In this document: positions 50,608 through 59,137 of the stretch, piece after piece | Position numbering within the stretch: the stretch's first letter is position 1 | Layout of the letters: each line of letters begins with the position of its first letter | NCBI RefSeq assembly: GCF_020171805.1 | Contig: NZ_JAIVAF010000005.1 | Span: forward strand, 62,001 to 126,000 | DNA: 64,000 bases | Origin: Guptibacillus algicola | Lineage (GTDB): Bacteria; Bacillota; Bacilli; Bacillales; Guptibacillaceae | Direction: 5' to 3' | Translations under genes and position numbers: made by a program | Notes under the pieces: generated by a model | What the model was told of the DNA's origin: nothing | Databases searched by the model: none | The model's input: the letters and a program-made list of their open reading frames with translations, nothing else

Positions 50608-52065
50608 TTAAACAAGCTCCGCTTCAGCTTCTTCTTTAGAGTGTTGATCATACGTATGACACCTTTTGTATCCACCAAATTTCTCTTCAAGCTTCTCTCC
50701 CAATTGAAAAAGTGCTTCCTCGTTACCCGTGCGGCTGACAAGCTGAACTCCTATTGGCATTCCCTCTTCTTTACTCGTTCCGATCGGAATAACGAGTGAT
50801 GGAAGTGCCCATAAGTTCGCATAGGCTACATACGGCATATAATTCAAAAACGTTCTTCTGATCGAGAAAAGCTCTTGATAAAGCTCTCCGTGTGGAGGAG
50901 CGGGGGTATGGTAGACGGGCATCACTAAAATACGTCGATCTAAATACTCTTGAATCAAGTCATCACCACGAGTAATCATCGCGTAGATGGTATCCGTTTG
51001 TTTACGATTTGGTTTAAAAAGCCTAGCACCGACTAGTGCCCATGAGAGGTACGAATGAACAGAAGAGCTCTTGAAGAACTTCTCTTTCATATATTCTGCA
51101 ATCGGAACGGCGGACCCATCCTCACTCATAAGCTTGGCGAGAGAAGCCCCACCGTCGATCGACATGATTTGTTGCCATAGCTGTGCGGCGTCATTGAAGA
51201 ATGGCGGTTTGTCCTGTTCGGTATCTAAGTCATCACTAAAAAAATCACGAATACTTGAAACGAGCTGAAATGTTTCCCGACTGATCGGGATGCGGTGGTG
51301 TGGAATTGGAAACACGAGTTTAAAATCATTCAGGCTTGCTTTTTCTGGTGTTTCATCAGAAATGATCTGGTTGATCAATCGAGCGTCCTGAACGGATTTA
51401 CTTAAGGCACCAATACCAAGCATCCGCTCCTGTTCACGAATCTGAATATAAGGGAATGTCCCTTCATGTGGTACTTGTCGATTACCAGATTTAAAGCCTA
51501 TCACACCATTAAAATGAGCGGGGATTCGAATTGATCCTCCAATATCTGAACCAATTCCAACGGCTGCCCCTCCTGCAGCAATCAAACTAGCTTCTCCGCC
51601 ACTTGAACCACCAGCTGTTCGAGAAATATCCCACGGATTATTTGTTCTACCATAATGTTTATTATCCGTTTCCTGACAAAAGCAAAGCTGTGGTGTGTTT
51701 GTTTTACCTAATATGATTGCGCCCTCTGCTTTTAATCGCTTGATTACTTGGGCATCCTCTTTTTCGCGATGAGTCGAGCGGTAGCTAAGTCCTCCAGTTG
51801 TTACCATACCCTCCACGTGAAAGCATTCCTTCACACTGATTGGAACACCGAACAGACGACCTTCTGCCTTTTTCGTTGCAAGCATGTAGTCGACGAGTTT
51901 CGCTTCTTCAAGAGCTGCATCAAAACGATCTTCTACAAGACAGTTTAGCGTAGGATTGATCGCATTTAAATGATCGATAAACGTTTTGACTACATGTGAA
52001 GAAGAAACTTCTCTACTTGCAATCTTCTTTGACAGGGAAACGGCATCCAAATCTAATAGTGACAT
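50608..52065 (-). CDS. Amidase signature family hydrolase
   Basis: A 485-residue serine amidase with the Ser-cisSer-Lys triad region: the catalytic Lys in GVPISVKECFHVEG, the cis-Ser in RTAGGSSGGEASLIAAGGAAVG, and the nucleophile in GSDIGGSIRIPAHFNGVIGFK. It hydrolyses a carboxamide; the substrate is unknown. GatA is an unlikely identity because no gatB or gatC adjoins. ATG 52065 follows GGAGGGATAAG; a longer frame from 52101 starts inside a small hairpin without a ribosome site. Followed by the EamA gene, which might export the product (inference). Confidence 0.87.
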   Translation of the reverse strand: MSLLDLDAVSLSKKIASREVSSSHVVKTFIDHLNAINPTLNCLVEDRFDAALEEAKLVDYMLATKKAEGRLFGVPISVKECFHVEGMVTTGGLSYRSTHREKEDAQVIKRLKAEGAIILGKTNTPQLCFCQETDNKHYGRTNNPWDISRTAGGSSGGEASLIAAGGAAVGIGSDIGGSIRIPAHFNGVIGFKSGNRQVPHEGTFPYIQIREQERMLGIGALSKSVQDARLINQIISDETPEKASLNDFKLVFPIPHHRIPISRETFQLVSSIRDFFSDDLDTEQDKPPFFNDAAQLWQQIMSIDGGASLAKLMSEDGSAVPIAEYMKEKFFKSSSVHSYLSWALVGARLFKPNRKQTDTIYAMITRGDDLIQEYLDRRILVMPVYHTPAPPHGELYQELFSIRRTFLNYMPYVAYANLWALPSLVIPIGTSKEEGMPIGVQLVSRTGNEEALFQLGEKLEEKFGGYKRCHTYDQHSKEEAEAELV

Positions 52066-52081
52066 CTTATCCCTCCATCGT

Positions 52082-52101
52082 GTCGGACTTTCTCCCGACA
52101 T
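52082..52101 (-). other. Small hairpin just upstream of the amidase ribosome site
   Basis: TGTCGG and CCGACA form a 6-bp stem around a 7-8 nt loop directly before GATGGAGGG. It could influence initiation; no T-run follows. Confidence 0.35.
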
Positions 52102-52150
52102 GGTTTACTGTATTAATTCGTTGCCAAGGCAAATAATCCTTTAAATGCCA

Positions 52151-52167
52151 GGTGACAGGCACCACCC
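52151..52167. repeat. REP-like short palindromic motif
   Basis: GGTGACAGGCACCACCC contains GGTGCCTGTCACC on the - strand, a small hairpin of a kind seen repeatedly between genes in many Bacillales (from memory). A degenerate relative may occur at about 49634-49652. No tyrosine transposase is present. Confidence 0.3.
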
Positions 52168-52200
52168 ACATTTGCTCGGGTTCTGTCGACGACGGAAGCA

Positions 52201-52231
52201 TTAAAAAAGCATTTCGTATCATACGAAATGC
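52201..52231 (-). terminator. Terminator after the radical SAM gene
   Basis: AGCATTTCGTAT pairs with ATACGAAATGCT around a 3-nt loop; on the - strand it is followed by TTTTTTAATG. Confidence 0.9.
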
Positions 52232-52240
52232 TGAATCCTT

Positions 52241-53971
52241 TTATGAAACAGAGTATTCAGAGGGAAGAGGGGATTGAAATACTTCGCGCTCAGATGTTTT
52301 TGGATCGTAGTAAACGACTACAAATTTCTTTTCACCATCACTCACCATCGTATCGATGATCGTATGCTTTTGTAATTCTCTTTGAGTAAGGTTCATAGAC
52401 TCAAATTTTGCACCTAATAGATGAGGCGTTTCGACGATGGTATGAATCAGTGAGAGTTGTGTTGTTTTCTGAAGGCGGTCTTCCCACCATACTGTGCGAG
52501 GCTTTGTTTTCGCATTTGATAAGTAATCGACCTTCATAAGAGACGTCACCTCTTCAACGTGTTCAGGCGATCGATCTTTTAGGAATGTAGCGAGCCTCCT
52601 GAATAAATCCTCAAGCTGGTGACCGATACGTGACCAGCCATTGTTTTCCCAGTAGCTACCGAACTCCTGGAAAAAGTCGAAAGGAGAATCGAAAACATTC
52701 GTCACTAGGTACTCGATCGTTCGATCCATACGATGATCGTTCCAGTACTTTTCTAACACATCTTCAACTTGTTTAATCCGAATGATATCGTCAAAAGACA
52801 GCACGTTATTCCCAAGAATTTCGTATGGAGCGTGATCCATGTAGAGGTAACCATGGTTTTCGGCATTGATACGGACTCCCGTTCCTCGAAGCATTTTAAG
52901 GAATCCGAGCTGTAGTTCTTCAGGACGAAACGCAAACACATCGTTGAACGTTTTACGAAAAGATTGATAATCTTCTTCGGGTAGCCCTGCGATCAAATCC
53001 AGATGCTGATCGATCTTTCCGCCTTCTTTGACCATCGTGACAGTTCTTGCGAGCTTTTCGAAGTTTTGCTTACGCATGACAAGCTCATTTGTGGCGTCAT
53101 TAGTAGACTGGATGCCTATCTCAAAGCGGAACAAACCTGGAGGGGCTTCACGATTAAGGAACTCCAACACTTCAGGTCGCATGATGTCAGCGGTGATCTC
53201 GAACTGAAAAACACACCCAGGTCGATAGTGATCGATTAGAAATTGAAACATATCGATCGCATAGTTTCTTCGAATATTGAACGTTCTATCAACAAATTTA
53301 ATCGTTTTTGCTCCGTTATCCATCAGGTAAAGGAGTTCTTCTTTCATCCGTTCAACAGGGAAGTACCGAACGCCTACTTCTATAGAAGATAAACAAAACT
53401 GACAGGAGTAAGGGCAGCCACGGCTAGTTTCAACATATGTTACACGACGGCCAAGCTCCGCTCGGTCTTCTTCAAAGCGAAATGGAGATGGAATATCACT
53501 TAATGAGAGCTTAGTGGCTGGAGGGTTGATATGATTCTTACCGTCTTTTCGAAAAGCGATCCCCTTCACTTTTTCAGGCGTTTTTCCCTTTTCAATCGAT
53601 TGAAGAAGCTCTTTAAACGTAACTTCACCTTCGCCCATGACGATATAATCGACTTCCTGGATACGATCAAGCCACTCATACACATCGTACGAAACTTCGG
53701 GTCCTCCCAAAACAATTTTCAGTGATGGATTTACCTTTTTTAGCATTTCAATAACAGGGATGGTTTCTTCGATATTCCATATATAACAGCTAAATCCTAG
53801 TACATCTGGTTTCATGCTGTGAAGATCGCTAACGATATTCATAAGAGGGTCTTTGATCGTATATTCAGCCATCTTCACATCAAATTCTGGAGCTGCAGAT
53901 GCTTTTAGATACCTTAAAGCAAGACATGTATGAATATATTTGGCGTTCAGCGTACTAACAATAACGTTCAT
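52241..53971 (-). CDS. B12-binding radical SAM protein with DUF4080
   Basis: A 576-residue protein. The N-terminal ~150 residues form a cobalamin-binding-like domain (VIVSTLNAKYIHTCLALRYL, VVLGGPEVSYD, VDYIVMGEGE), then the radical SAM domain with the cluster motif CPYSCQFC (C186, C190, C193) and HLDLIAGLPEED, and the C-terminal ~200 residues correspond to DUF4080. This class B layout occurs in methyl-transferring and ring-modifying enzymes; the true reaction is unknown. The His of the base-on DxHxxG cobalamin motif is not seen, as in other members. ATG 53971 follows CAGGAG. Lone gene, with a terminator. Confidence 0.87.
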   Translation of the reverse strand: MNVIVSTLNAKYIHTCLALRYLKASAAPEFDVKMAEYTIKDPLMNIVSDLHSMKPDVLGFSCYIWNIEETIPVIEMLKKVNPSLKIVLGGPEVSYDVYEWLDRIQEVDYIVMGEGEVTFKELLQSIEKGKTPEKVKGIAFRKDGKNHINPPATKLSLSDIPSPFRFEEDRAELGRRVTYVETSRGCPYSCQFCLSSIEVGVRYFPVERMKEELLYLMDNGAKTIKFVDRTFNIRRNYAIDMFQFLIDHYRPGCVFQFEITADIMRPEVLEFLNREAPPGLFRFEIGIQSTNDATNELVMRKQNFEKLARTVTMVKEGGKIDQHLDLIAGLPEEDYQSFRKTFNDVFAFRPEELQLGFLKMLRGTGVRINAENHGYLYMDHAPYEILGNNVLSFDDIIRIKQVEDVLEKYWNDHRMDRTIEYLVTNVFDSPFDFFQEFGSYWENNGWSRIGHQLEDLFRRLATFLKDRSPEHVEEVTSLMKVDYLSNAKTKPRTVWWEDRLQKTTQLSLIHTIVETPHLLGAKFESMNLTQRELQKHTIIDTMVSDGEKKFVVVYYDPKTSEREVFQSPLPSEYSVS

Positions 53972-54127
53972 TTTTCCAACTCCTGCATAATTAATCTTTA
54001 TAATTATAGCACCTCTCTATCGAAAGTAATCAGTGAAATAGAAGATTTGTTGTTGGATTATTCAGAAAAATAGTTGAAGCGAAAAACGCTCCGTGAGATG
54101 ATAAATGAAAAACGAGGAGGAACTGTA

Positions 54128-55174
54128 TTGGAAATCGCTTCTGTTACGAGGGAACACCCGTTTACAGAACAGGACCTTGAGTACACGGCGCTTTTACCAC
54201 AGTATCGAGTCGATTTGCGGAATGCGAAGGATGAAAGGTTAGACCGCTTTTTCAATGCCAATATGGTCAGTGATTGGTCCGAGCTTTCCTGGGATAAGGT
54301 TGGAAGACCGTTCGAAGTGAAGAAACTAGCAAAGGAGCGCGTCGATTGGGAAAGTGAACATGGACAAGCGATGCCTGTTAAGACCTCCTGGGAGCATTTT
54401 AATCGATCGTTTCACAGTCTGTTCATGCAGGACGTCCCGGCAGAACAGTACCGACTCAAAGCAACGTTGAAAAATAGTTTCAAAGGTTTAAGGTTGCAGG
54501 ATGTGAAGCACGGACTCGGTGAGATGGTTCGTTTATCCCTTTGGAATTACGTTCATCGGATTGAAGACGGAATCTGGGACCCTCGAGGGAAGCGAGCGTT
54601 GTTTAAAGGACTCGATGTCACGAACCCTAGAATCCTATTTCTGGGAGCAGCTGAAGGGTATGAAGCGATGCAGCTTCATGCGATGTATCCAGGTGGAGAA
54701 GTCGTGATGGTCGATTATGATGAATTTTGTAAGACCGATCGTTTCGGTCATTTTCCTGAAACGTATCCATTTCTAGGCACAAATCCCGAAACAGGTGGAA
54801 CAAAAGTCTGGTACAAAGACCAGATGAACATTACGTATCTTGTAAAAGATATTCGAGATCTCGATTTTCATAACGAGTTTGATATCGTGTTAAGTGTCGG
54901 TTTACTAGAACACGTTCCTGATGAACATAAGCCTGCCATACTAGATTGGCATCGGAAATTTGTTAAACAGAACGGTTACGTCATCATGACGACTCCTCGA
55001 AATCAAGTGAAATCGAAACTGTATTATCACATCATGGCAGATATGATGAACCATACGTATCGCGAATTGATGGATATCAGGCAGATGGGGCTGTACGCAT
55101 ATGAAAACGGGTTTGATATTCTTCGGCATGGCTACATTAAAGTGCATAATGGAATCGTCGCAAGAGCACGCTGA
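54128..55174 (+). CDS. SAM-dependent methyltransferase, substrate unknown
   Basis: A 348-residue protein with a C-terminal class I methyltransferase fold: ILFLGAAEGYEAMQLHAMYPG (glycine loop), VVMVDYDEFCK (acidic residue after strand 2), FDIVLSVGLLEHVPDEHKPAI (strand 4 and LEHV motif). The N-terminal ~130 residues are a family-specific region rich in Trp and charged residues. The target cannot be told. Start is TTG 54128, 7 nt after GAGGAGG; a longer frame from a TTG at 54074 lacks a ribosome site. Lone gene. Confidence 0.83.
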   Translation: MEIASVTREHPFTEQDLEYTALLPQYRVDLRNAKDERLDRFFNANMVSDWSELSWDKVGRPFEVKKLAKERVDWESEHGQAMPVKTSWEHFNRSFHSLFMQDVPAEQYRLKATLKNSFKGLRLQDVKHGLGEMVRLSLWNYVHRIEDGIWDPRGKRALFKGLDVTNPRILFLGAAEGYEAMQLHAMYPGGEVVMVDYDEFCKTDRFGHFPETYPFLGTNPETGGTKVWYKDQMNITYLVKDIRDLDFHNEFDIVLSVGLLEHVPDEHKPAILDWHRKFVKQNGYVIMTTPRNQVKSKLYYHIMADMMNHTYRELMDIRQMGLYAYENGFDILRHGYIKVHNGIVARAR

Positions 55175-55237
55175 GATTGGTGATTCTCTCACATTTGTGG
55201 TACATGTTAAATGAGAGTAACCAATAGGAGGGGTAGT

Positions 55238-55711
55238 ATGACTGTACATTCATTCACTGTAGAAACGATTAAAGGGGAAGAAATTCCATTATCTGAGTAT
55301 GATGGGAAAGTGCTTCTAATCGTTAATACCGCAAGTAAATGCGGACTAACACCTCAGTATGAGGGACTTCAAGACCTCTATTATTCGCTAAGAGATCGTC
55401 CATTCGAGATCTTAGGATTTCCGTGTAATCAATTTGGTGCACAAGAACCAGGTTCAGAAAAGGATATCGAAGAGTTTTGTTCTCTTAACTATGGCGTAAG
55501 CTTTCCAATGTTCTCAAAAGTTGATGTGAACGGTGAAACTGCACACCCACTTTACAAATACTTAACTCATCATGCGCCTGGAGTAGAACATAAAGATATT
55601 CCATGGAACTTCACTAAGTTTCTAGTCGACAAGGAAGGGAACGTAATCAAGCGTTATTCTCCAGAAACAGATCCACAAGATTTGAAGAAAGATGTCGAAG
55701 AAATGCTCTAA
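55238..55711 (+). CDS. bsaA: Glutathione peroxidase-type thiol peroxidase
   Basis: A 157-residue glutathione-peroxidase homologue with peroxidatic C35 in NTASKCGLTPQY, the FPCNQFGAQEP motif (Gln and resolving Cys), and the Trp in IPWNFTKFLVD. Bacillus lacks glutathione, so reduction by thioredoxin or bacillithiol is likely. ATG 55238 follows GGAGGGGTAGT; an in-frame ATG at 55211 is upstream of that site. No cofactor-binding part beyond the fold. Confidence 0.93.
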   Translation: MTVHSFTVETIKGEEIPLSEYDGKVLLIVNTASKCGLTPQYEGLQDLYYSLRDRPFEILGFPCNQFGAQEPGSEKDIEEFCSLNYGVSFPMFSKVDVNGETAHPLYKYLTHHAPGVEHKDIPWNFTKFLVDKEGNVIKRYSPETDPQDLKKDVEEML

Positions 55712-55738
55712 ATAGGTTCAATAATTGACGAATCTGGG

Positions 55739-55761
55739 TATATCACCTTTGAGGTGATATC
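55739..55761 (+). promoter_or_regulatory. Hairpin enclosing the ribosome site of the 65-aa gene
   Basis: ATATCACCT and AGGTGATAT form a 9-bp stem with a TTG loop. The AGGTGAT part is the Shine-Dalgarno of the next gene, 5 nt from its ATG, so it would be hidden in the folded RNA. Confidence 0.55.
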
Positions 55762-55764
55762 AAA

Positions 55765-55962
55765 ATGAAATGGTGGATTCCGTTTTGCTATATGATAGGC
55801 ACGTTTTCAGGAGCGATGCTCAGTGGCTGGGGCATGGATCGAGAATGGGATGTGTTTCCTTCATTTGCAATGGCAATTACAGCATTCTTCATTAGTGTTT
55901 TATACATGGTCATTCGAGACATCGTTCCGAAAGTTTTTCAAGAAACCCTGCGAAACGAATAA
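55765..55962 (+). CDS. Small membrane protein, function unknown (65 aa)
   Basis: A 65-residue protein with two hydrophobic helices (PFCYMIGTFSGAMLSGWGM and FAMAITAFFISVLYMVI) and a charged tail. No family recognised. The ATG follows GAGGTGATATCAAA, itself inside a hairpin. The end of the gene overlaps a terminator. Confidence 0.6.
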   Translation: MKWWIPFCYMIGTFSGAMLSGWGMDREWDVFPSFAMAITAFFISVLYMVIRDIVPKVFQETLRNE

Positions 55963-55977
55963 AGCGCGGGGTTTTTA
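55944..55977 (+). terminator. Terminator at end of the 65-aa gene
   Basis: AACCCTGCG pairs with CGCGGGGTT (one mismatch), followed by TTTTA; it spans the stop codon. Confidence 0.7.
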
Positions 55978-56087
55978 TGATGAATATAGAGTACAATCTA
56001 CTACCTCTAAAGAGGACTTTATAAGGATGCCAAGGCACCATACAAAGAGTAAGCTTACATTAAATCCAATAAAATGAGGTGCTTTTA

Positions 56088-56906
56088 ATGAAAAAGTTGT
56101 TGCTCAGTATAGTGGTTATCTTTATGATCGCAGGCTCAGGTATCAAAGGAGATTCTGCAGAGGCAACTAGTGCGAATGAGTCATTAAAAAAGAACCCAAC
56201 TCTCAACAAAATGGATGTAAGTGAATTTTTCAATGATCGAGAAGGGACATTTATTTTCAAAGATATTAAGAAAGAAAAAACCTACATATATAATGAAAAA
56301 TTATCAAAAGTTCGCGAGACGCCGGAATCTACTTTCAAAATTGCTAATGCATTAATAGGTCTTCAGGTAGGCGTGGTGGAAGATGAGTATGATATTAAGC
56401 GATGGGACGGTGTTAAAAGAGAGTTTGATAGTTGGAATCAGGATCATACGCTCGGATCGGCAATGAGAGATTCCGCAATCTGGTATTACCAGGAAGTTGC
56501 ACGTGATATCGGATCTGACTCTATGAACTTGTGGCTTGATAAACTATCATATGGAAACGGTGATAGTAGTGGAGGTATCGATCAATTCTGGTTAGATAGT
56601 ACACTTAAAATATCGCCTTTGGAACAAGCAAACTTTGTCGAACGTTTATATAAAGAGAATCTACCTCTTGACCAAGCTACAATGAAAACAGTAAAAAGAA
56701 TGATGATTCAAGATGAGAAAAACACATATACACTCCACGGGAAGACAGGCACACGCTTATCCGACTTCGGCCTTGGTTGGTTCGTTGGTTATTTAGAAAC
56801 AGAGGATAACTCATATGTATTCGTGACCCAGATTAATGGCTCTGGATCGAGGGCTAAAGCAATAACGACTGATATATTAAATAAATACGGGTTCATCAAA
56901 GAGTAA
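56088..56906 (+). CDS. Class D (OXA-type) beta-lactamase
   Basis: A 272-residue secreted enzyme with an N-terminal signal peptide (KKLLLSIVVIFMIAG) and the class D motifs in order: S81-T-F-K84 (carbamylated Lys), S-A-I in RDSAIWYYQ (the SxV element), YGN, the WLDSTLKISPLEQ omega-like region, and KTG in HGKTGTRL. It is probably a penicillinase of the Bacillus class D group; some members are weak and serve cell-wall functions. ATG 56088 is 6 nt after GAGGTG; a GTG at 56079 is part of that site. Neighbours are not a resistance island, and there is no regulator (BlaI/BlaR) beside it. Confidence 0.9.
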   Translation: MKKLLLSIVVIFMIAGSGIKGDSAEATSANESLKKNPTLNKMDVSEFFNDREGTFIFKDIKKEKTYIYNEKLSKVRETPESTFKIANALIGLQVGVVEDEYDIKRWDGVKREFDSWNQDHTLGSAMRDSAIWYYQEVARDIGSDSMNLWLDKLSYGNGDSSGGIDQFWLDSTLKISPLEQANFVERLYKENLPLDQATMKTVKRMMIQDEKNTYTLHGKTGTRLSDFGLGWFVGYLETEDNSYVFVTQINGSGSRAKAITTDILNKYGFIKE

Positions 56907-56917
56907 AAGGATGATAC

Positions 56918-56951
56918 CAAAAGGCCCTGCGAGTTTGCAGGGCCTTTTTAA
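56918..56951. terminator. Bidirectional terminator after the beta-lactamase gene
   Basis: AAAGGCCCTGC pairs with GCAGGGCCTTTT around GAGTTT, with A- and T-runs. Confidence 0.9.
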
Positions 56952-57235
56952 GTGTATGAATTGGCAGTGGATGTGATTCTTGACGTCATTTCATGTAGTA
57001 GTGAACGTTCATTACCACTTCTGTGCAACTCGAGTAACTGGTCTGCTGTTGCATAATCGACTTGATAAGTCAGTCCTGTGTGGTAGTCGATTAGAAAATA
57101 CGCTTTTTCACCGTTGTGATATCCTGACAGTAGCTCATACTTCTCATACTCGTAATACACTTCTGTACCGTGTTGCGTCTTTTCTAAATACGTTTCGAAT
57201 GGTGCAATCGTAAACACCGCTTTCTTGATCATCAT
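56948..57235 (-). CDS. Small soluble protein, function unknown (95 aa)
   Basis: A 95-residue protein, acidic, with many Tyr residues (about eleven; for example VYYEYEKYELLSGYHNG at residues 26-42) and no membrane segment. No family recognised. ATG 57235 follows GAGGAGGAAGT; the next ATG at 57232 is equally possible. It ends in the terminator shared with the beta-lactamase gene. Confidence 0.7.
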   Translation of the reverse strand: MMIKKAVFTIAPFETYLEKTQHGTEVYYEYEKYELLSGYHNGEKAYFLIDYHTGLTYQVDYATADQLLELHRSGNERSLLHEMTSRITSTANSYT

Positions 57236-57339
57236 ACTTCCTCCTCTATATGAACTAAACTTATTTGCTAGTTTGTCCAGAGGATACTATTTTTATACAT
57301 AAAAAAATAGATTAAGAGAATATTTAGTAACCGCCTGAC

Positions 57340-57972
57340 TTAACAACTGATCTCAAATGGATGAATCGGTGGCTCAGGCGGAAACGAGAATGAAGCTTTT
57401 CCATGATGCCACTTCCATGCCGCATACGCTGCTAGACAAGCATCGAACGAATGTGTCGATTGAAGCGTGTGTTCTGGAATATCTATGACTCTCTCATTTT
57501 CTAAAAAAGTGTGTATCGCCTTTCTTGCAGCTATGTCAAATTTATAGGTTAGTACCGAGTTGATGTCGGACAATCTAAGCCCAACTGCTGCTCCAGGGTG
57601 AACTTCTACGATACTAGCAGAAGTCGTTGCAAGCCCTCTTGATAATGAGATACCTCTTAATGTGAGATAGACCATGCGCGTCATCGTTGGTGTCATGATC
57701 GATCCACTCTTCATTCCAGCTTCTTTTATGCAATTCCTCATTGCTCGATCTCCAGGGCGATCGCCTCCACCAGGTTGATAAGAGAGGGGTGCATCGATTC
57801 CGATGACCATAACTTCTTGTTCGTTCTCAACTCGTCTGTAGATGTCGTGGTCAGACGCTCCCTCCATCAATTCCTTAAAATGCATTTCTTCTTGATTTCC
57901 AGAAAAGATGGCGACAGAAGTGTCTTTCGTATTCGAGGGACCAGACAGGTCGACGCCAATATAGAGTGTCAT
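57340..57972 (-). CDS. DUF429 family protein
   Basis: A 210-residue protein matching the DUF429 layout: an RNase H-like start TLYIGVDLSGPSNTKDTSVAIF, VIGIDAPLSY, and the C-terminal THSFDACLAAYAAWKWHHG that carries a conserved Asp. Function unknown; the fold suggests nucleic-acid or phosphate chemistry. ATG 57972 follows GGAGGAACGTG. Lone gene. Between 57236 and 57339 nothing else is seen. Confidence 0.83.
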   Translation of the reverse strand: MTLYIGVDLSGPSNTKDTSVAIFSGNQEEMHFKELMEGASDHDIYRRVENEQEVMVIGIDAPLSYQPGGGDRPGDRAMRNCIKEAGMKSGSIMTPTMTRMVYLTLRGISLSRGLATTSASIVEVHPGAAVGLRLSDINSVLTYKFDIAARKAIHTFLENERVIDIPEHTLQSTHSFDACLAAYAAWKWHHGKASFSFPPEPPIHPFEISC

Positions 57973-58072
57973 CACGTTCCTCCTTATGCTTGATAAAGTA
58001 AGAGTAAGCGCATAGCTTGTTTATGTAAACTCTTGTGTACGATATAATGATTGTACAGAAATGGACTGATTA

Positions 58073-59137
58073 ATGATGAATAACCTTAAACAAAAGTTAT
58101 TTAAATTTGTAGGCGGACGGATATTAAAAACGGGTTTAGCCGCATTTATTACGGCTTGGATTTGTGATGCGCTTGGGCTACCCGTACTTTTTGCTGTCAT
58201 TACAGCGATTGTCACCGTCGAGCCTACCGCTTCTGACTCCATAAAAAAGGGAATCGTTCGTTTTCCAGCAGCTGCGATCGGCGCTGGCTTTGCCCTTCTC
58301 TTCGGCTCGTTTCTCCACCAATCTCCTTTTACATATGCACTTGCAGCAACACTCACACTCATCGCCTGCCACAAGCTCCATCTTGACTCGGGGATGCTTG
58401 TTGCAACATTAACTGCTGTTGCCATGATTCCTGATATGACAGGTGATTATATGACCACTTTTCTGATTAGGTTGAGTACCACGTTAATTGGTATCCTTGT
58501 TTCAACCGCTGTAAACTACTTTGTCATGCCGCCTAAATTTCATCCGATGATCAATCAGAGCGTCGAAGGACTTTACCATAGCGCAGGAGATCTGCTTGAT
58601 CAGATTATGAGAGACCTTCCACATGCAAGGAAACAAAACCTTGTATACCAACGCGTAAGTCGAGAACTTGAGCGAACGTATAAGTTAATCGAATACCAAA
58701 GAGAAGAGTGGAAGTATCGACGCCACAGCATGCAGGAAGTAAGGAGCTTTTCTGTCGTTCTTAAGAAGCTTGAGTATCTGCAGAAAATTCTCTACCACTT
58801 AGGAAACATGCTTTACGTCGACACGAAGAAAGGTTTCGAAGAAAAAGATTATGACACGATTATTCAGGCTGGATGCTCGATTTCAAATGCGTTTCATAAC
58901 CCAACAAACCAGACAAGAGAAGAGCACCTCGAAAAAATCGAACAGCTTGATCAGCTTTTCCATGACCTCGATGATACGAGAACAACCTCGTCGAAGTCGC
59001 GGCATCACTTTGACGATAAGATGATCATCATCTTTGAGCTTCTATCATTGAATGATGTGCTAGATGATCTTTATATGCTTGAGCAAAAAGAACTTCGTCA
59101 TTACAAAAGGAGTCCATACAATGACGCTGAAATTTGA
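58073..59137 (+). CDS. Aromatic acid exporter-family membrane protein (YqjA-like)
   Basis: A 354-residue protein with about six membrane helices in residues 1-155 (GRILKTGLAAFITAWICDALGLP is the family start) and a long helical cytosolic tail with ArAE_1_C features (RQNLVYQRV-type ELERTYKLIEYQREEWKYRRHSMQEV). Relatives export aromatic acids or unknown compounds; the substrate is open. ATG 58073 or 58076 is possible; the ribosome site is weak. Its 3' end overlaps the next gene by 17 nt. Confidence 0.84.
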   Translation: MMNNLKQKLFKFVGGRILKTGLAAFITAWICDALGLPVLFAVITAIVTVEPTASDSIKKGIVRFPAAAIGAGFALLFGSFLHQSPFTYALAATLTLIACHKLHLDSGMLVATLTAVAMIPDMTGDYMTTFLIRLSTTLIGILVSTAVNYFVMPPKFHPMINQSVEGLYHSAGDLLDQIMRDLPHARKQNLVYQRVSRELERTYKLIEYQREEWKYRRHSMQEVRSFSVVLKKLEYLQKILYHLGNMLYVDTKKGFEEKDYDTIIQAGCSISNAFHNPTNQTREEHLEKIEQLDQLFHDLDDTRTTSSKSRHHFDDKMIIIFELLSLNDVLDDLYMLEQKELRHYKRSPYNDAEI

